This document shows, one piece after another, positions 42,000-50,464 of a stretch of 64,000 bases of DNA. The DNA lies in contig NZ_JABVEC010000019.1 of NCBI RefSeq assembly GCF_014323705.1, positions 62,001 through 126,000 of the forward strand, given 5' to 3'. The position numbers and the translations under genes are program-made. This DNA is from Actinomadura alba. Lineage in GTDB: Bacteria > Actinomycetota > Actinomycetes > Streptosporangiales > Streptosporangiaceae. How positions within the stretch are numbered: the first letter of the stretch is position 1; every line of letters starts with the position of its first letter. The notes beneath the pieces were generated by a model. The model searched no databases. It worked only from the letters and a program-made list of their open reading frames with translations, and was not told the DNA's origin.

Positions 42000-42080
42000 T
42001 GAACGCGATGTAAACCGCCGCGTGAGACGCACCACATCCGCAGGTGACACCCCCCACGCGACCATTAACCAGGGCGAAAC
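42000..42080. promoter_or_regulatory. Two GlnR-like boxes upstream of glnII
   Basis: TGAAC-gcgatg-TAAAC (42000-42015) and TTAAC-cagggc-GAAAC (42065-42080) fit the spacing of the actinomycete GlnR site (gTnAC-n6-GaAAC), the second better than the first. They lie 86-166 bp upstream of the chosen glnII start, in the region divergent from the PIG-L gene. Confidence 0.5.
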
Positions 42081-42108
42081 GTCCCACTCCTCAGGCATCC
42101 TGGAGCCC

Positions 42109-42927
42109 ATGGATCCTGAACTGACGCTGATGGCCGTTCACGCCCACCCCGACGATGAAGTACTGGGAACCGGTGGGCTGTTCGCCCGCTGCACGGACGA
42201 AGGGATCCGCACCGTACTCGTCACATGCACCAACGGCGAACAGGGCGACGGCCCGGGCGGGGTCAAGCCGGGCGCGCCCGGGCACGACGAGGCCCAGGTG
42301 AGCGCCCTGCGTCTCGACGAGCTCCGCGAATCCGTCGCCCATCTGGGCATCACCGACCTCGAACTTCTCGGCTACCACGACTCCGGCATGGCCGGATGGG
42401 CGGGCAACGAGAGCCCGGACGCCTTCTGGAACGTCCCGTTCGACCAGGCCGTCTCGCGACTCGCCGCGCTCATGGAGCGCTACCGGCCCCAGGTCGTCGT
42501 CACGTACGACGAGAACGGCAACTACGGTCACCCTGATCACATCCAGGCCCACCGGATCGCCGTCGCCGCGGCCGAGGCCACCGGGATCCCGCGCAAGCTC
42601 TACCACACGGCCGTCCCACGCCGGGCGATGCGTGAGCTGTTCGAGTACCTGCAGAGCATCGGCGCCGATCTCGGCGACATCTCCGAGCTGCCCGAGGATT
42701 TCGGCACCCCGGACGAATTGATCACCACGGTCGTGGACGTGTCCGCCTACACCGAGCGCAAGCGCAAGGCGCTGGAGGCGCACGCCAGCCAGGGAGACAA
42801 CATCTTCTTCCTGCGGATGCCCGACGAGGCCCTGCGCCGCGCGTTCGGTCGCGAGGCCTTCGTCCGCGCCTTCAGCCATGTCCCGGTTCCGGATCACGAG
42901 GACGACGTCTTCGCCGGCCTCCGCTGA
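42109..42927 (+). CDS. PIG-L family deacetylase (MshB/Mca-like)
   Basis: 272 aa. AVHAHPDDE (residues 9-17) supplies the zinc His13, Asp16 and catalytic Asp15, and NYGHPDHIQAHR (138-149) the second His. This fold includes mycothiol deacetylase MshB and the conjugate amidase Mca; the C-terminal ~80 residues differ from both, so the substrate is open. ATG 42109 is preceded by TGGAG. It shares its upstream region with glnII. Confidence 0.9.
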   Translation: MDPELTLMAVHAHPDDEVLGTGGLFARCTDEGIRTVLVTCTNGEQGDGPGGVKPGAPGHDEAQVSALRLDELRESVAHLGITDLELLGYHDSGMAGWAGNESPDAFWNVPFDQAVSRLAALMERYRPQVVVTYDENGNYGHPDHIQAHRIAVAAAEATGIPRKLYHTAVPRRAMRELFEYLQSIGADLGDISELPEDFGTPDELITTVVDVSAYTERKRKALEAHASQGDNIFFLRMPDEALRRAFGREAFVRAFSHVPVPDHEDDVFAGLR

Positions 42928-42964
42928 CCGGCCCCGGAGCGGCCGGTGCACCGGCCGGAACGGC

Positions 42965-43006
42965 GGGAGGACGGACCGGCGGACGGACGGGAGGACGGAC
43001 CGGCGG
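42965..43006. repeat. 18-bp direct repeat in intergenic DNA
   Basis: GGGAGGACGGACCGGCGG at 42965-42982 and again at 42989-43006, in GC-rich intergenic sequence. No function is evident. Confidence 0.5.
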
Positions 43007-43063
43007 GCGGGCGGCCGGAAAACCGGGTCGCGGGACGGTGGCGGGCCTGCCTACCGTTCAGCC

Positions 43064-43714
43064 ATGGCACTTCTCCTTTCGGTGAACATCGGCAGGCCGC
43101 GCTCGAACCCCTGGAAGCGCGTCGGCACGACCGGCATCGACAAGCGCCCGGTCGAGGGCCCGGTGGCGGTGAGCGCGCCGGGTCCGAAGGGCACCGGCGC
43201 GGTGGGCCTCGCGGGCGACCGGGTCCATGACGTCAAGCACCACGGCGGCGACGACCAGGCCGTCTACGCCTACGCCCGCGAAGATCTGGACGCCTGGGCG
43301 GCCGAGCTCGGGCGGGACCTGCCGGACGGCGTCTTCGGCGAGAACCTGACCACGTCGGGCCTCGACGTGAACGGCGCGTTGATCGGCGAACGCTGGCGCG
43401 TCGGCGCACAGGTGGTCCTCGAGGTGGCGGACCCGCGCATCCCGTGCGGAACCTTCCAGGGCTGGATGGAAGAGACCGGATGGATCAAGCGGTTCACCCG
43501 GCGCGCTGTGCCGGGCGCCTATCTGCGGGTCATCGAACCCGGCGACATCCAGGCCGGTGACGAGATCACGGTGACCGGCCGCCCGAACCACGACGTCACC
43601 GTCTCGCTCGTGTTCCGGGCGCTCACCCTCGAACCCGAACTGCTGCCCAGGCTGCCGGCGGCCGACGCCCTGACCGAAGAGGTGAAGCAGATCGTCCGCA
43701 AGCGCGCGACCTGA
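43064..43714 (+). CDS. MOSC domain protein, YiiM-like
   Basis: 216 aa. GLAGDRVHDVKHHGG near residue 48 and FGENLTTSGLD near 91 are the MOSC/YiiM signatures, and DPRIPCGTFQ holds the conserved Cys128. YiiM-type proteins are molybdenum-cofactor-dependent reductases of N-hydroxylated compounds. TACCGT lies 6 nt before ATG 43064, so the gene is leaderless. Confidence 0.92.
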   Translation: MALLLSVNIGRPRSNPWKRVGTTGIDKRPVEGPVAVSAPGPKGTGAVGLAGDRVHDVKHHGGDDQAVYAYAREDLDAWAAELGRDLPDGVFGENLTTSGLDVNGALIGERWRVGAQVVLEVADPRIPCGTFQGWMEETGWIKRFTRRAVPGAYLRVIEPGDIQAGDEITVTGRPNHDVTVSLVFRALTLEPELLPRLPAADALTEEVKQIVRKRAT

Positions 43715-43824
43715 TCACTGCCGCTGCCGCCGGCCGGGGCCCGTTCGCCCGGCCGGGGCCGTCTCCCGGGAGGGGCCCGTTCGCCCCGGCAGGGGCTCGC
43801 CCGCGGGCAGAGCCACCGCCGCGT

Positions 43825-44400
43825 TCAGCGCGGGGTGCGCAGTCCCGAGATCACCATGTGGATGAGCAGCTCATAGCTCTCGTCGAGCTTCTCGGGGAGG
43901 CCGAAGCCCCCGGCGGCCTCCAGGACCGCGAAGCCGTGCGCTGCCGAGCGCAGGCTCCGGGCGGCGTGGATCGCCTCGCCGCCCTCCAGCCCGTACGCCC
44001 GCAGCGCGGCGAGCATGATGTCGACCAGCCGCTGCCCGGCCTCGATCCGCCGCCGCCCGGATTCGACCACGCCGGGGTCGGCCTCCTGCATCATGGCCGA
44101 ATAGCGGCCGGGATGATCCACGACGTAGGAGCGGTAGGCCTTCATCAGGGCACGCAGCGCGTCGTCGCCGGACCGGCCGAGCACGGCCTCGCCGGCCCGG
44201 TCGGAGATCTCGTCCATGATCCGTATCGACACCAGCGCCCGCAGCTCGGTCAGGTTGCGCACGTGCTTGTAGAGCGAGGGAGTCGCCACGCCCGCGCGGC
44301 CCGCCACCGCGGCGAGGGTCAGTGCCCCGGCACCGCCCTCGTCGACGAGGTCGAGGGCTACGTCGACGACGGCGTCGGGCGACAGCCCGGCTCTAGGCAA
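43825..44400 (-). CDS. TetR-family regulator with WHG-type C-terminal domain
   Basis: 191 aa. HTH: AVVDVALDLVDEGGAGALTLAAVAGRAGVATPSLYKHV broken at the turn; the C-terminal part (ARSLRSAAHGFAVLEAAGGFG) fits TetR_C_WHG proteins. The start is TTG 44400, which overlaps the stop of the upstream hydrolase and has GAGGAG 7 nt before it, so it is translationally coupled. The pair probably forms an autoregulated operon controlled at 45246-45280. Confidence 0.88.
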   Translation of the reverse strand: MPRAGLSPDAVVDVALDLVDEGGAGALTLAAVAGRAGVATPSLYKHVRNLTELRALVSIRIMDEISDRAGEAVLGRSGDDALRALMKAYRSYVVDHPGRYSAMMQEADPGVVESGRRRIEAGQRLVDIMLAALRAYGLEGGEAIHAARSLRSAAHGFAVLEAAGGFGLPEKLDESYELLIHMVISGLRTPR

Positions 44401-45223
44401 CGGCGTTCTCCTCGAGAAAGGGCAGGGCGGCGTCGGCGACCTGGCCGGGGAACTGGGCGTGCGGGTAGTGGCCCCCGCCCTCGATCATCGCGATCGTACC
44501 GACCCCGGCGGGCATGGCCGCTGCGATGGCCTCGGCCTCGGCACGCGGGTCGGGGAAGTCGGGGTCGAGCGTGCCCATGACCACCAGGGCCGGGCACCGG
44601 ACGCCGGGGAGCCGGGCCTCCGCGTCGGCTGCGGACGACATCCCCATCGCGGCGGCGGCCGCCATCCGGCCCGGCTCGCGCAGATTGGCCTTGAGCGCCC
44701 GTACGTAGTCGTCGAAGTCGGCGGGCCGCACCCCCGGGTAGGCGAGGCGAAGGTAACGGCCCCAGAGGGCGGTGTTGCGCAGGAGCAGAGCACCGGCGAT
44801 CAGCGTCATTCCCCGGACGAACCGCAGCGTGAGGTCGCGCGGCTTGAGCTTGGCCTTGCGGGTGCCGGGGTCGACCATGACGATGGCGCTGACCAGGGCC
44901 GGCTCCGCGGCCGCCGCGATCACCGCGGAACCGCCGCTGAACGAGGCGCCGATGATGACCGCCGGGCCGCCCAGGTGGCGGATCAGTGCGAGCAGGTCGC
45001 CCGCGGTGTCGGCACGGGAGTGGGAGCTCCAGCCGGTGCTCGACTCGCCGTGGCCGCGAAGATCAACCGTGGCGACCCGGTGGCCGGCCTCGACGAGCTT
45101 CGGCGCGAGGAAGCGGAACGCCCCGCGAACGTCCGCCAGCCCCGGTGCCAGCACGACCAGCGACCCTTCGCCGGTGACGTCGTAGGCGATCCGACCGCCC
45201 TCGATGTCCAGGAACTCGGTCAT
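44393..45223 (-). CDS. Alpha/beta hydrolase
   Basis: 276 aa. LAPGLADVRGAF is the oxyanion loop, IGASFSGGSAV carries the nucleophile Ser in a GASFS variant of GxSxG, MGTLDPDFPD the acid and EGGGHYPHAQFP the His. ATG 45223 has GGAGG 5 nt upstream, better than ATG 45235. It is cotranscribed with a TetR gene; the substrate is unknown. Confidence 0.9.
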   Translation of the reverse strand: MTEFLDIEGGRIAYDVTGEGSLVVLAPGLADVRGAFRFLAPKLVEAGHRVATVDLRGHGESSTGWSSHSRADTAGDLLALIRHLGGPAVIIGASFSGGSAVIAAAAEPALVSAIVMVDPGTRKAKLKPRDLTLRFVRGMTLIAGALLLRNTALWGRYLRLAYPGVRPADFDDYVRALKANLREPGRMAAAAAMGMSSAADAEARLPGVRCPALVVMGTLDPDFPDPRAEAEAIAAAMPAGVGTIAMIEGGGHYPHAQFPGQVADAALPFLEENAVA

Positions 45224-45245
45224 CGCAACCTCCATAGCCGCAAAG

Positions 45246-45280
45246 TTCAGCCTGATAGCTGAAAAGCTAATGGAGTTAGC
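45246..45280. promoter_or_regulatory. Inverted repeats upstream of the hydrolase-tetR operon
   Basis: TTCAGC-n6-GCTGAA (45246-45263) and GCTAA-n5-TTAGC (45266-45280) lie in unusually AT-rich DNA about 25-55 bp before the hydrolase start. They are good candidates for the operator of the TetR encoded by the operon. Confidence 0.55.
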
Positions 45281-45313
45281 CGACCTCCGTCAAGGGGCGA
45301 TGAGGTCCCGAGG

Positions 45314-46189
45314 TCAGCCGTCGAAGCTCGCGAAGTACGAGGCCGCCATGTCCTCGTCCGCGTGGCCCTGCGCCGCCGCCCGGCGGAAGCGCTCGGCCCC
45401 CGCGGCGGCCACGTCCATCCGGACGCCCGCCCGCTCGCCCGCGGCGACGATCAGACGGGCGTCCTTCTCGGCCGTGCCCGTCGCGAAGCTCGGGGTGAGG
45501 TCGCCGCCGAGGATCGCGGCCGCCTTCACCCGCAGATAGCCGTTGTCCAGCGGCCCGCCGGCGATGATGCCCAGGAAGTCCTGCGGATCCACGTCTAGGC
45601 CCTTGGCGAGCGCCAGCGCCTCGGCGGTGCCGTTCGTGATCGCGAGCACCCAGCTGTTGGCGACGAGCTTGAGGCGGGTCGCGCCGCCGGTCGCGCCGTC
45701 GTCACCGGCCCAGATCGTACGGCTGCCGACCGCGTCGAAGACGGGGGCGAGAGCGGCACGCGCCTCGTCCGGGCCGGCGGCGAGCACCAGCAACTGCCCG
45801 TTCTCCGCGGGCTGCCGGGTGCCGAGCACGGGCGCGTCGACGAAGATCAGCCCATGATCACGGGCGAGGCCCGCGAGTTCCGGCAGGGCGTCGAGGCCGA
45901 CGGTGGAGCACTGCGCCCACACGGCGCCCCGGCGCAGCGCGGGGGCCGCCCGCCGCATCACCTCATCGACCGAGGGGCCGTCGTGCAGCATCGTCAGCAC
46001 GACGTCGGCACCGTCCACGGCCTCCGCCGGCGTGTCCGCGACCCGCGCTCCGTCGTCCGCGATCGGCTCGGCCTTGTCCTTGGTGCGGTTCCAGACTCGG
46101 ACGTCGTGACCTGCCCGGGCGAGGTTGCGTGCCATCGCCGCGCCCATGATGCCGGTACCGAGGACCGCCACCGAGATCTTGTCGGTCAT
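45314..46189 (-). CDS. NAD(P)-dependent beta-hydroxyacid dehydrogenase-like protein
   Basis: 291 aa. LGTGIMGAAMARNLARAGH (residues 9-27) binds the nucleotide, and WNRTKDKAEP follows with the Arg that favours NADP. DAPVLGTRQPAENGQL is the substrate-binding loop, and GGATRLKLVANSW carries the catalytic Lys. It is of the 3-hydroxyisobutyrate dehydrogenase/GLYR family. ATG 46189 follows GGGAGA. Confidence 0.92.
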   Translation of the reverse strand: MTDKISVAVLGTGIMGAAMARNLARAGHDVRVWNRTKDKAEPIADDGARVADTPAEAVDGADVVLTMLHDGPSVDEVMRRAAPALRRGAVWAQCSTVGLDALPELAGLARDHGLIFVDAPVLGTRQPAENGQLLVLAAGPDEARAALAPVFDAVGSRTIWAGDDGATGGATRLKLVANSWVLAITNGTAEALALAKGLDVDPQDFLGIIAGGPLDNGYLRVKAAAILGGDLTPSFATGTAEKDARLIVAAGERAGVRMDVAAAGAERFRRAAAQGHADEDMAASYFASFDG

Positions 46190-46302
46190 GAACGGATCTC
46201 TCCCTGCTGCGTCGGGGACTTTCACAGTGAAGCACCAGCTGACCGAGGCCGTTCCGCCGCCCCGCCGGGCCACGCCCCCGTGGACCTTGACATGATCATC
46301 CG

Positions 46303-46707
46303 ATGTCGCACCTCGGACTCGTGACCATCGTCGTGCGCGACTACGACGAGGCCATCTCGTTCTACGTCGGCGCCCTCGACTTCGAACTGCGCGAGGACAC
46401 CCGGCTGGACGAGCGCAAGCGCTGGGTCGTCGTCGCCCCGCGCGGTGCGCGCGAGACCGGGGTGCTGCTCGCCCGGGCGGCGAACGCCCGCCAGAAGGCT
46501 CGGGTGGGCGAGCAGACCGGCGGCCGGGTCGGCCTGTTCCTCTACACCGAGGACTTCGACTACGACTACACGCGCATGACGGCGAGGGGGGTCACGTTCC
46601 TGGAGGCCCCGCGTGAGGAGCGCTACGGAAAGGTCGCCGTGTTCGAGGATCTGTACGGCAACCGCTGGGACCTCATCCAGCCCTATCACGACGTCGTACG
46701 GAGCTGA
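46303..46707 (+). CDS. VOC-family (glyoxalase-fold) protein
   Basis: 134 aa of paired beta-alpha-beta-beta-beta modules: LVTIVVRDYDEAISFYVGAL at the start, and VAVFEDLYGNRWDLIQP at the end with the usual metal-site Glu. Single-domain VOC proteins act as isomerases, dioxygenases or resistance proteins. No specific role can be assigned. Confidence 0.88.
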   Translation: MSHLGLVTIVVRDYDEAISFYVGALDFELREDTRLDERKRWVVVAPRGARETGVLLARAANARQKARVGEQTGGRVGLFLYTEDFDYDYTRMTARGVTFLEAPREERYGKVAVFEDLYGNRWDLIQPYHDVVRS

Positions 46708-46745
46708 GCCGGGGCAGAGCCCGTCGGCCCGCCCCAGCCGATGGA

Positions 46746-47723
46746 TCAGACGCTGACGATCATCTTGCCGGTGTTGCCCCCGCGCAACATCGTCAGGAAG
46801 GCGTCGACGATGTCGGTGATCCCGTCGACGACGGTCTGGTCCACGACCACCCGCCCGCTCCGCAGGTGCGGCGCGAGGAACTCCTCGAGTTCGGGTTGCA
46901 GGTGCCGGTGGTCGCGAACGAGGAAGCCCTCCAGGCGCAACTGTTTGCCGACGACGTCGAACAGATTGCGAGGCGCGGCCGGGGCCGTCACGGCGTTGTA
47001 CTGCGCCACCGCACCGCACCAGGCGATCCGGCCATGGTCGCGCATCGCGGTGATCGCCGCCTCCAGATGGTCGCCGCCGACGTTGTCGAAGTACACGTCG
47101 AGCCCGTCGGGAGCCTCGGCGGTGAGCCGGGCGGCCAGGTCACCGGCGGTGTAGTCGACGGCCGCGTCGAAGCCCAGGGTGTTGACCAGATGCTCGGCCT
47201 TGGCCGCCGACCCGGTGCTGCCGATCACCCGGCGGGCCCCGAGCAGGCGGGCGATCTGGCCGGCCGCGCTGCCGACCCCTCCCGCGGCGGCCGAGATGAA
47301 CACCGTCTCGTCCGGCCGCAGCCGTGCGATCTTTGTGAGCCCGACGTACGCGGACAGGCCGGTACCGCCGAGCACGCCGAGGTACGCCGTGATCGGGACG
47401 CCCGGCGGCTCGGGAAGGACGCGGGCCTCGTCCGGCGTGATGATCGCGTGGCTGCGCCAGCCCTGCCGGTGGAAGACCAGGTCTCCCGCCGTCAGGCCGG
47501 AGGCCCGGGAGTCGACCACGCGGCCGATCGAGCGGCCCTCCATGGGGACGCCGAGTTCACGGTCGTCCATCGCCTCCCGCATGTAGGGATCAACCGAGAG
47601 GTACATGTTCTCCACCAGGGCCTCGCCCGCCCCCGGTGTGGGGGTGGGGACCTCGGTGTAGGCGAACTGGTCGGCGGTCGGCCAGCCATGGGGCCGAGCG
47701 ATTTGATGCACGATGACGGACAT
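46746..47723 (-). CDS. NADP-dependent medium-chain oxidoreductase, CurA / leukotriene B4 dehydrogenase-like
   Basis: 325 aa. Lacking zinc ligands, it has ENMYLSVDPYMR near residue 39, GGTGLSAYVGL near 120 and the NADP motif ISAAAGGVGSAAGQIA near 142, all typical of zinc-independent MDR enzymes that reduce enone double bonds. FDNVGGDHL is also conserved in this group. ATG 47723 is chosen; a TTG four codons earlier is possible. Confidence 0.93.
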   Translation of the reverse strand: MSVIVHQIARPHGWPTADQFAYTEVPTPTPGAGEALVENMYLSVDPYMREAMDDRELGVPMEGRSIGRVVDSRASGLTAGDLVFHRQGWRSHAIITPDEARVLPEPPGVPITAYLGVLGGTGLSAYVGLTKIARLRPDETVFISAAAGGVGSAAGQIARLLGARRVIGSTGSAAKAEHLVNTLGFDAAVDYTAGDLAARLTAEAPDGLDVYFDNVGGDHLEAAITAMRDHGRIAWCGAVAQYNAVTAPAAPRNLFDVVGKQLRLEGFLVRDHRHLQPELEEFLAPHLRSGRVVVDQTVVDGITDIVDAFLTMLRGGNTGKMIVSV

Positions 47724-47767
47724 GACCTGATCCAACCCGACGTCCGTCGTGCTCCGCCCACCGGCCC

Positions 47768-48361
47768 TTAGAGATCCGCGCCGATCCTCCCGGCGAGTTC
47801 AGGGGCGAGGGGATAGACGAGTTCGCGGGGCAGCAGTTCCTTGGCCTTGGCGGTGGCACCTTCGTGGGCCAGCCCATGGATCTTGCGAACGAGCGGGGTG
47901 AGGTCCTCGATGCCGGTGATCCAGTCGTCGGCGTACCGGTCGATGACGTGGCGGCTGAGCCCGACCTGAATGCTCCGGGCCTCAAGCGACCCCCCGCGCA
48001 GCATCCGTTCCGGGTCCCACTGCACGCGCACCCGAGCCCGCGCGAACGCGGCCCGCCACTCCTCGGTGCCGCGGTAGACCCGCCGGTCGGCGTGCGTGAG
48101 AACGGCCTGCGAGAGCGCCTCCTCCCAGCCCTCGCGAGTGATGCGGACCGCCAGGATCATCTCCTGTCCCGGCTTGCGGGCCCAGTTGCTGCGCTCCATC
48201 AGCCAGAGGAACGACGGCTTGATCCAGGTCATCCGGGCCCGGGAGAAGGGCGGAACGAACCGCCCGTGCTCGAGCGCCGGCCGGGCGATCTCAGGTCGGT
48301 AGGCCTGATAGACCACGATGGACTCCCGGTCGTAGTCGGCCCTGATCTCGTGCGTCCGCAT
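47768..48361 (-). CDS. DUF4291 family protein
   Basis: 197 aa. EIRADYDRESIVVYQAY, PPFSRARMTWIKPSFLWLMERS and IQVGLSRHVIDRY are the hallmark blocks of DUF4291, a widespread family without a proven function. It resembles ADP-ribosyltransferase-like folds in predictions I recall, but this is not established. ATG 48361 is used; an in-frame GTG three codons earlier is possible. Confidence 0.88.
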   Translation of the reverse strand: MRTHEIRADYDRESIVVYQAYRPEIARPALEHGRFVPPFSRARMTWIKPSFLWLMERSNWARKPGQEMILAVRITREGWEEALSQAVLTHADRRVYRGTEEWRAAFARARVRVQWDPERMLRGGSLEARSIQVGLSRHVIDRYADDWITGIEDLTPLVRKIHGLAHEGATAKAKELLPRELVYPLAPELAGRIGADL

Positions 48362-48496
48362 GGGCGTCACGATGTCGGCCCCGAGCGGCCGGATCAACCG
48401 GATTTTCCCGCCCCCGGTCACCGGCTCGCTCGCGGTCGACCGCCGGCCCCCGGCCCCCGGCCGGGACTCATCTCCGGCGGCCGACCGCGAGAGGGG

Positions 48497-49156
48497 TCAT
48501 GCCCTCGGAACCACCAGGCAGATGACCCTGCGGTCGCCGAGCCGCCAGCTGGCCTCCGTGGGGCGGATGTACTGGATCCCGGACTGCTTGTCGGCCTGCT
48601 CACCCGACTTCTCGTACCGCTTGACGCAGGTGTCGCCGGCCTTGTCGTCGGCCACCTTCTCACCGGGCCACGAGCCCTGGGTGAGCTGGAAGATCGCGAA
48701 GACCTTGCCGCTGCCCGGCTGACCGCACGGCTGCGCCCGGACGTCGGAGACCTCCGCCGCGTTGATCTGCGCCACGCAGTCGCCGACCTTGAGCTTGTCC
48801 GGCGCCGCCTGCGCCGGCTTGGTGATCTGCCCCTGCGCGTCCCGCTCCGGCTCCGGCGACGAGGCCGCCATGGCGCCGATGACGCCGAGGCCGACCGCCC
48901 ACGCGGCCGACAGCGTCAGCCCCGCGATGACCAGGCCCTTGCCCTTCTGTCCCCGCCGTGCGGTGCGTGAGAGCGCGAGAACGCCGATCACCAGGTTCAT
49001 CGGGATCGTGATCACCAGAAAGCCCGCGATCCCGAGAACGAGCGACGCGACGGCCATCCCGCTAGTGGTGCGAGCAGGTGGCCCCCCGGCCGGTCCGGTG
49101 GGAGCCGGACCGGGTGCCGTGGGTGCGGCGTAGCCGCTGGAATCGTTGATCGACAT
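48497..49156 (-). CDS. DUF4190 membrane protein with extracytoplasmic septum-formation-like domain
   Basis: 219 aa. A Pro/Gly/Ala-rich N-terminal tail precedes two helices (SGMAVASLVLGIAGFLVI and GLVIAGLTLSAAWAVGLGV) of DUF4190 type. The C-terminal ~130 residues (LKVGDCVAQINAAEVSDVRAQPC, then DTCVKRYE and RRVICLV) contain four Cys and resemble the septum-formation domain of actinomycetes. ATG 49156 begins MSINDSSG; upstream codons have no ribosome site. Confidence 0.85.
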   Translation of the reverse strand: MSINDSSGYAAPTAPGPAPTGPAGGPPARTTSGMAVASLVLGIAGFLVITIPMNLVIGVLALSRTARRGQKGKGLVIAGLTLSAAWAVGLGVIGAMAASSPEPERDAQGQITKPAQAAPDKLKVGDCVAQINAAEVSDVRAQPCGQPGSGKVFAIFQLTQGSWPGEKVADDKAGDTCVKRYEKSGEQADKQSGIQYIRPTEASWRLGDRRVICLVVPRA

Positions 49157-49879
49157 AGTGGAACTGCACCTTCCTATCGTCACCGGCGGTTCGGCTTGAG
49201 GGCCTCCGGTCCCGCCGGCGTTCAGCCGTTTCAGGTCTCTCCGCGCCGGGCATGCGGAGGCTCAGCGAACTCGGCCAGGTGATCGCCTTGGGACGAGCAC
49301 CCTGACCGCTACCGCCCGGCGCCGGTGGAAAGCCTCACTTCCCCGCCTGCCGGATCGCTGCCGTGTCCGTGCCGCTGAGTGCGATTCGGCTGCCGCAGTG
49401 ACGTCAGCCCTGCTCACATGGGCTCGGGAGCCGCGCAACCGTTCCCCGGGGTCACGTCGAAATGGGCGGCAGAGGCGGCATCGGACGAAGTCGCCCACGC
49501 TCGTCCACAGCCTGTGGACAACATGTTTTCGCCCGAGATTGATGATCTTGGCGGCCTAGTCGAGGCGATCCCGAAGAGCGCGGTGGGCAAGATCCTGCGC
49601 CGTGCCCTCCGCGATCCGCTCTGGGCCGGCGTCGATCGCGGCCGATGAGCCGGCTCCTGAGCACTCCCACTCGTACGCGGCGTTCCAGCAGGTCAGCTGG
49701 CTCTCCGGCAGGAGCCCGCGTTTCCTAATATTTCGCGCGGGTTCCCCCACGCCGCGAATTCCGGGCATGTACGGGGGGAATCATCGTCAGTGCACGAGGC
49801 AATCGCCGTGCCCGAGAGAGGGGAGCGTTCCCGACCTCGGCCGAGCACACTGCGGCACCCTTCACACAGAGGAACCGAC
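49157..49879. other. Gene-poor stretch with a ligase relic
   Basis: No intact gene is supported here. It contains the acyl-CoA ligase remnant, a perfect GTCCACAG-C-CTGTGGAC palindrome (49503-49519) that includes one DnaA-box-like TGTGGACAA, and the leader of the lipoprotein gene with GAGGAA before GTG 49880. Confidence 0.6.
49540..49648 (+). pseudogene. C-terminal relic of an acyl-CoA ligase
   Basis: The frame reads LVEAIPKSAVGKILRRALRD before a stop. IPKSxxGKILRR is the A10 motif of AMP-forming acyl-CoA synthetases and includes the catalytic Lys. Nothing upstream in any frame matches the remaining ~500 residues, so only the extreme end survives. Confidence 0.55.
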
Positions 49880-50464
49880 GTGAGCGCCAACGCACGGACG
49901 ACCACGACCACGACACCGAAGCGTGCGGAGAGCGCCTCGGCGTCACCCATCGCGACGAAGGCCGTCCTGGCCTTCGGGGGCGCCGTCACGGCCCTCGCCA
50001 TCGCCGCCTGTGGCGGGGCGGAGGGCGCGCCTCCGGCACGCAATGTCGCCGCCGGCGCTCCGCAGGTCACCGCATCGGTGCCTACGGGAACGGCGGCCAA
50101 GCTCCCCGTGACCGAGGCCTTACGCAAGCAACTCGCCGACGCCTACTTCGCCAGCCAGAAGCACGCCTTCCCAAAGGGACGCCGCGAGAGGGTCATCGGC
50201 CCGACCAACATCAGTTACGGCATCGTCTGGGGCTTCGACAGGGTGCCCAAGACCTACTACGCGGTCGGCAGCACGGGCTTCACCAACTACAACATCAGCC
50301 GCCAGGGCGGCCCCCATGTCTGGCGCAAAGAAGGCGACGCCGACTGGACCTACCTGGGCGACACGGGACTCACGCCCTGCACCAAGGTTCCCCGCGAGCT
50401 CTACACCCTCTGGGGCTTCGATGCGAAATACGGCAGCTACAGCCAGTGCTCTCGGAGGTCATGA
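49880..50464 (+). CDS. Probable secreted lipoprotein, unknown family
   Basis: 194 aa. After a Thr/Ser-rich start, a hydrophobic segment (KAVLAFGGAVTALAIAACGG) ends in a lipobox-like AIAAC, so the Cys near residue 40 would be lipidated. The mature part has aromatic repeats (ISYGIVWGFDRVP, TYYAVGSTGFTNYN) and two late Cys. GTG 49880 has GAGGAA 6 nt upstream. Its stop codon directly abuts the stop of the convergent gene within TCATGA. Confidence 0.7.
   Translation: MSANARTTTTTTPKRAESASASPIATKAVLAFGGAVTALAIAACGGAEGAPPARNVAAGAPQVTASVPTGTAAKLPVTEALRKQLADAYFASQKHAFPKGRRERVIGPTNISYGIVWGFDRVPKTYYAVGSTGFTNYNISRQGGPHVWRKEGDADWTYLGDTGLTPCTKVPRELYTLWGFDAKYGSYSQCSRRS

Noticed and set aside
40774..43006. 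CRISPR-like regularity of short repeats
   Set aside because: Repeats are GC-rich, adjacent without unique spacers, two or three copies only, and no cas genes occur.
49503..49521. DnaA-box-like TGTGGACAA inside a perfect palindrome
   Set aside because: A single box with no further boxes and no dnaA/dnaN nearby does not make an origin.
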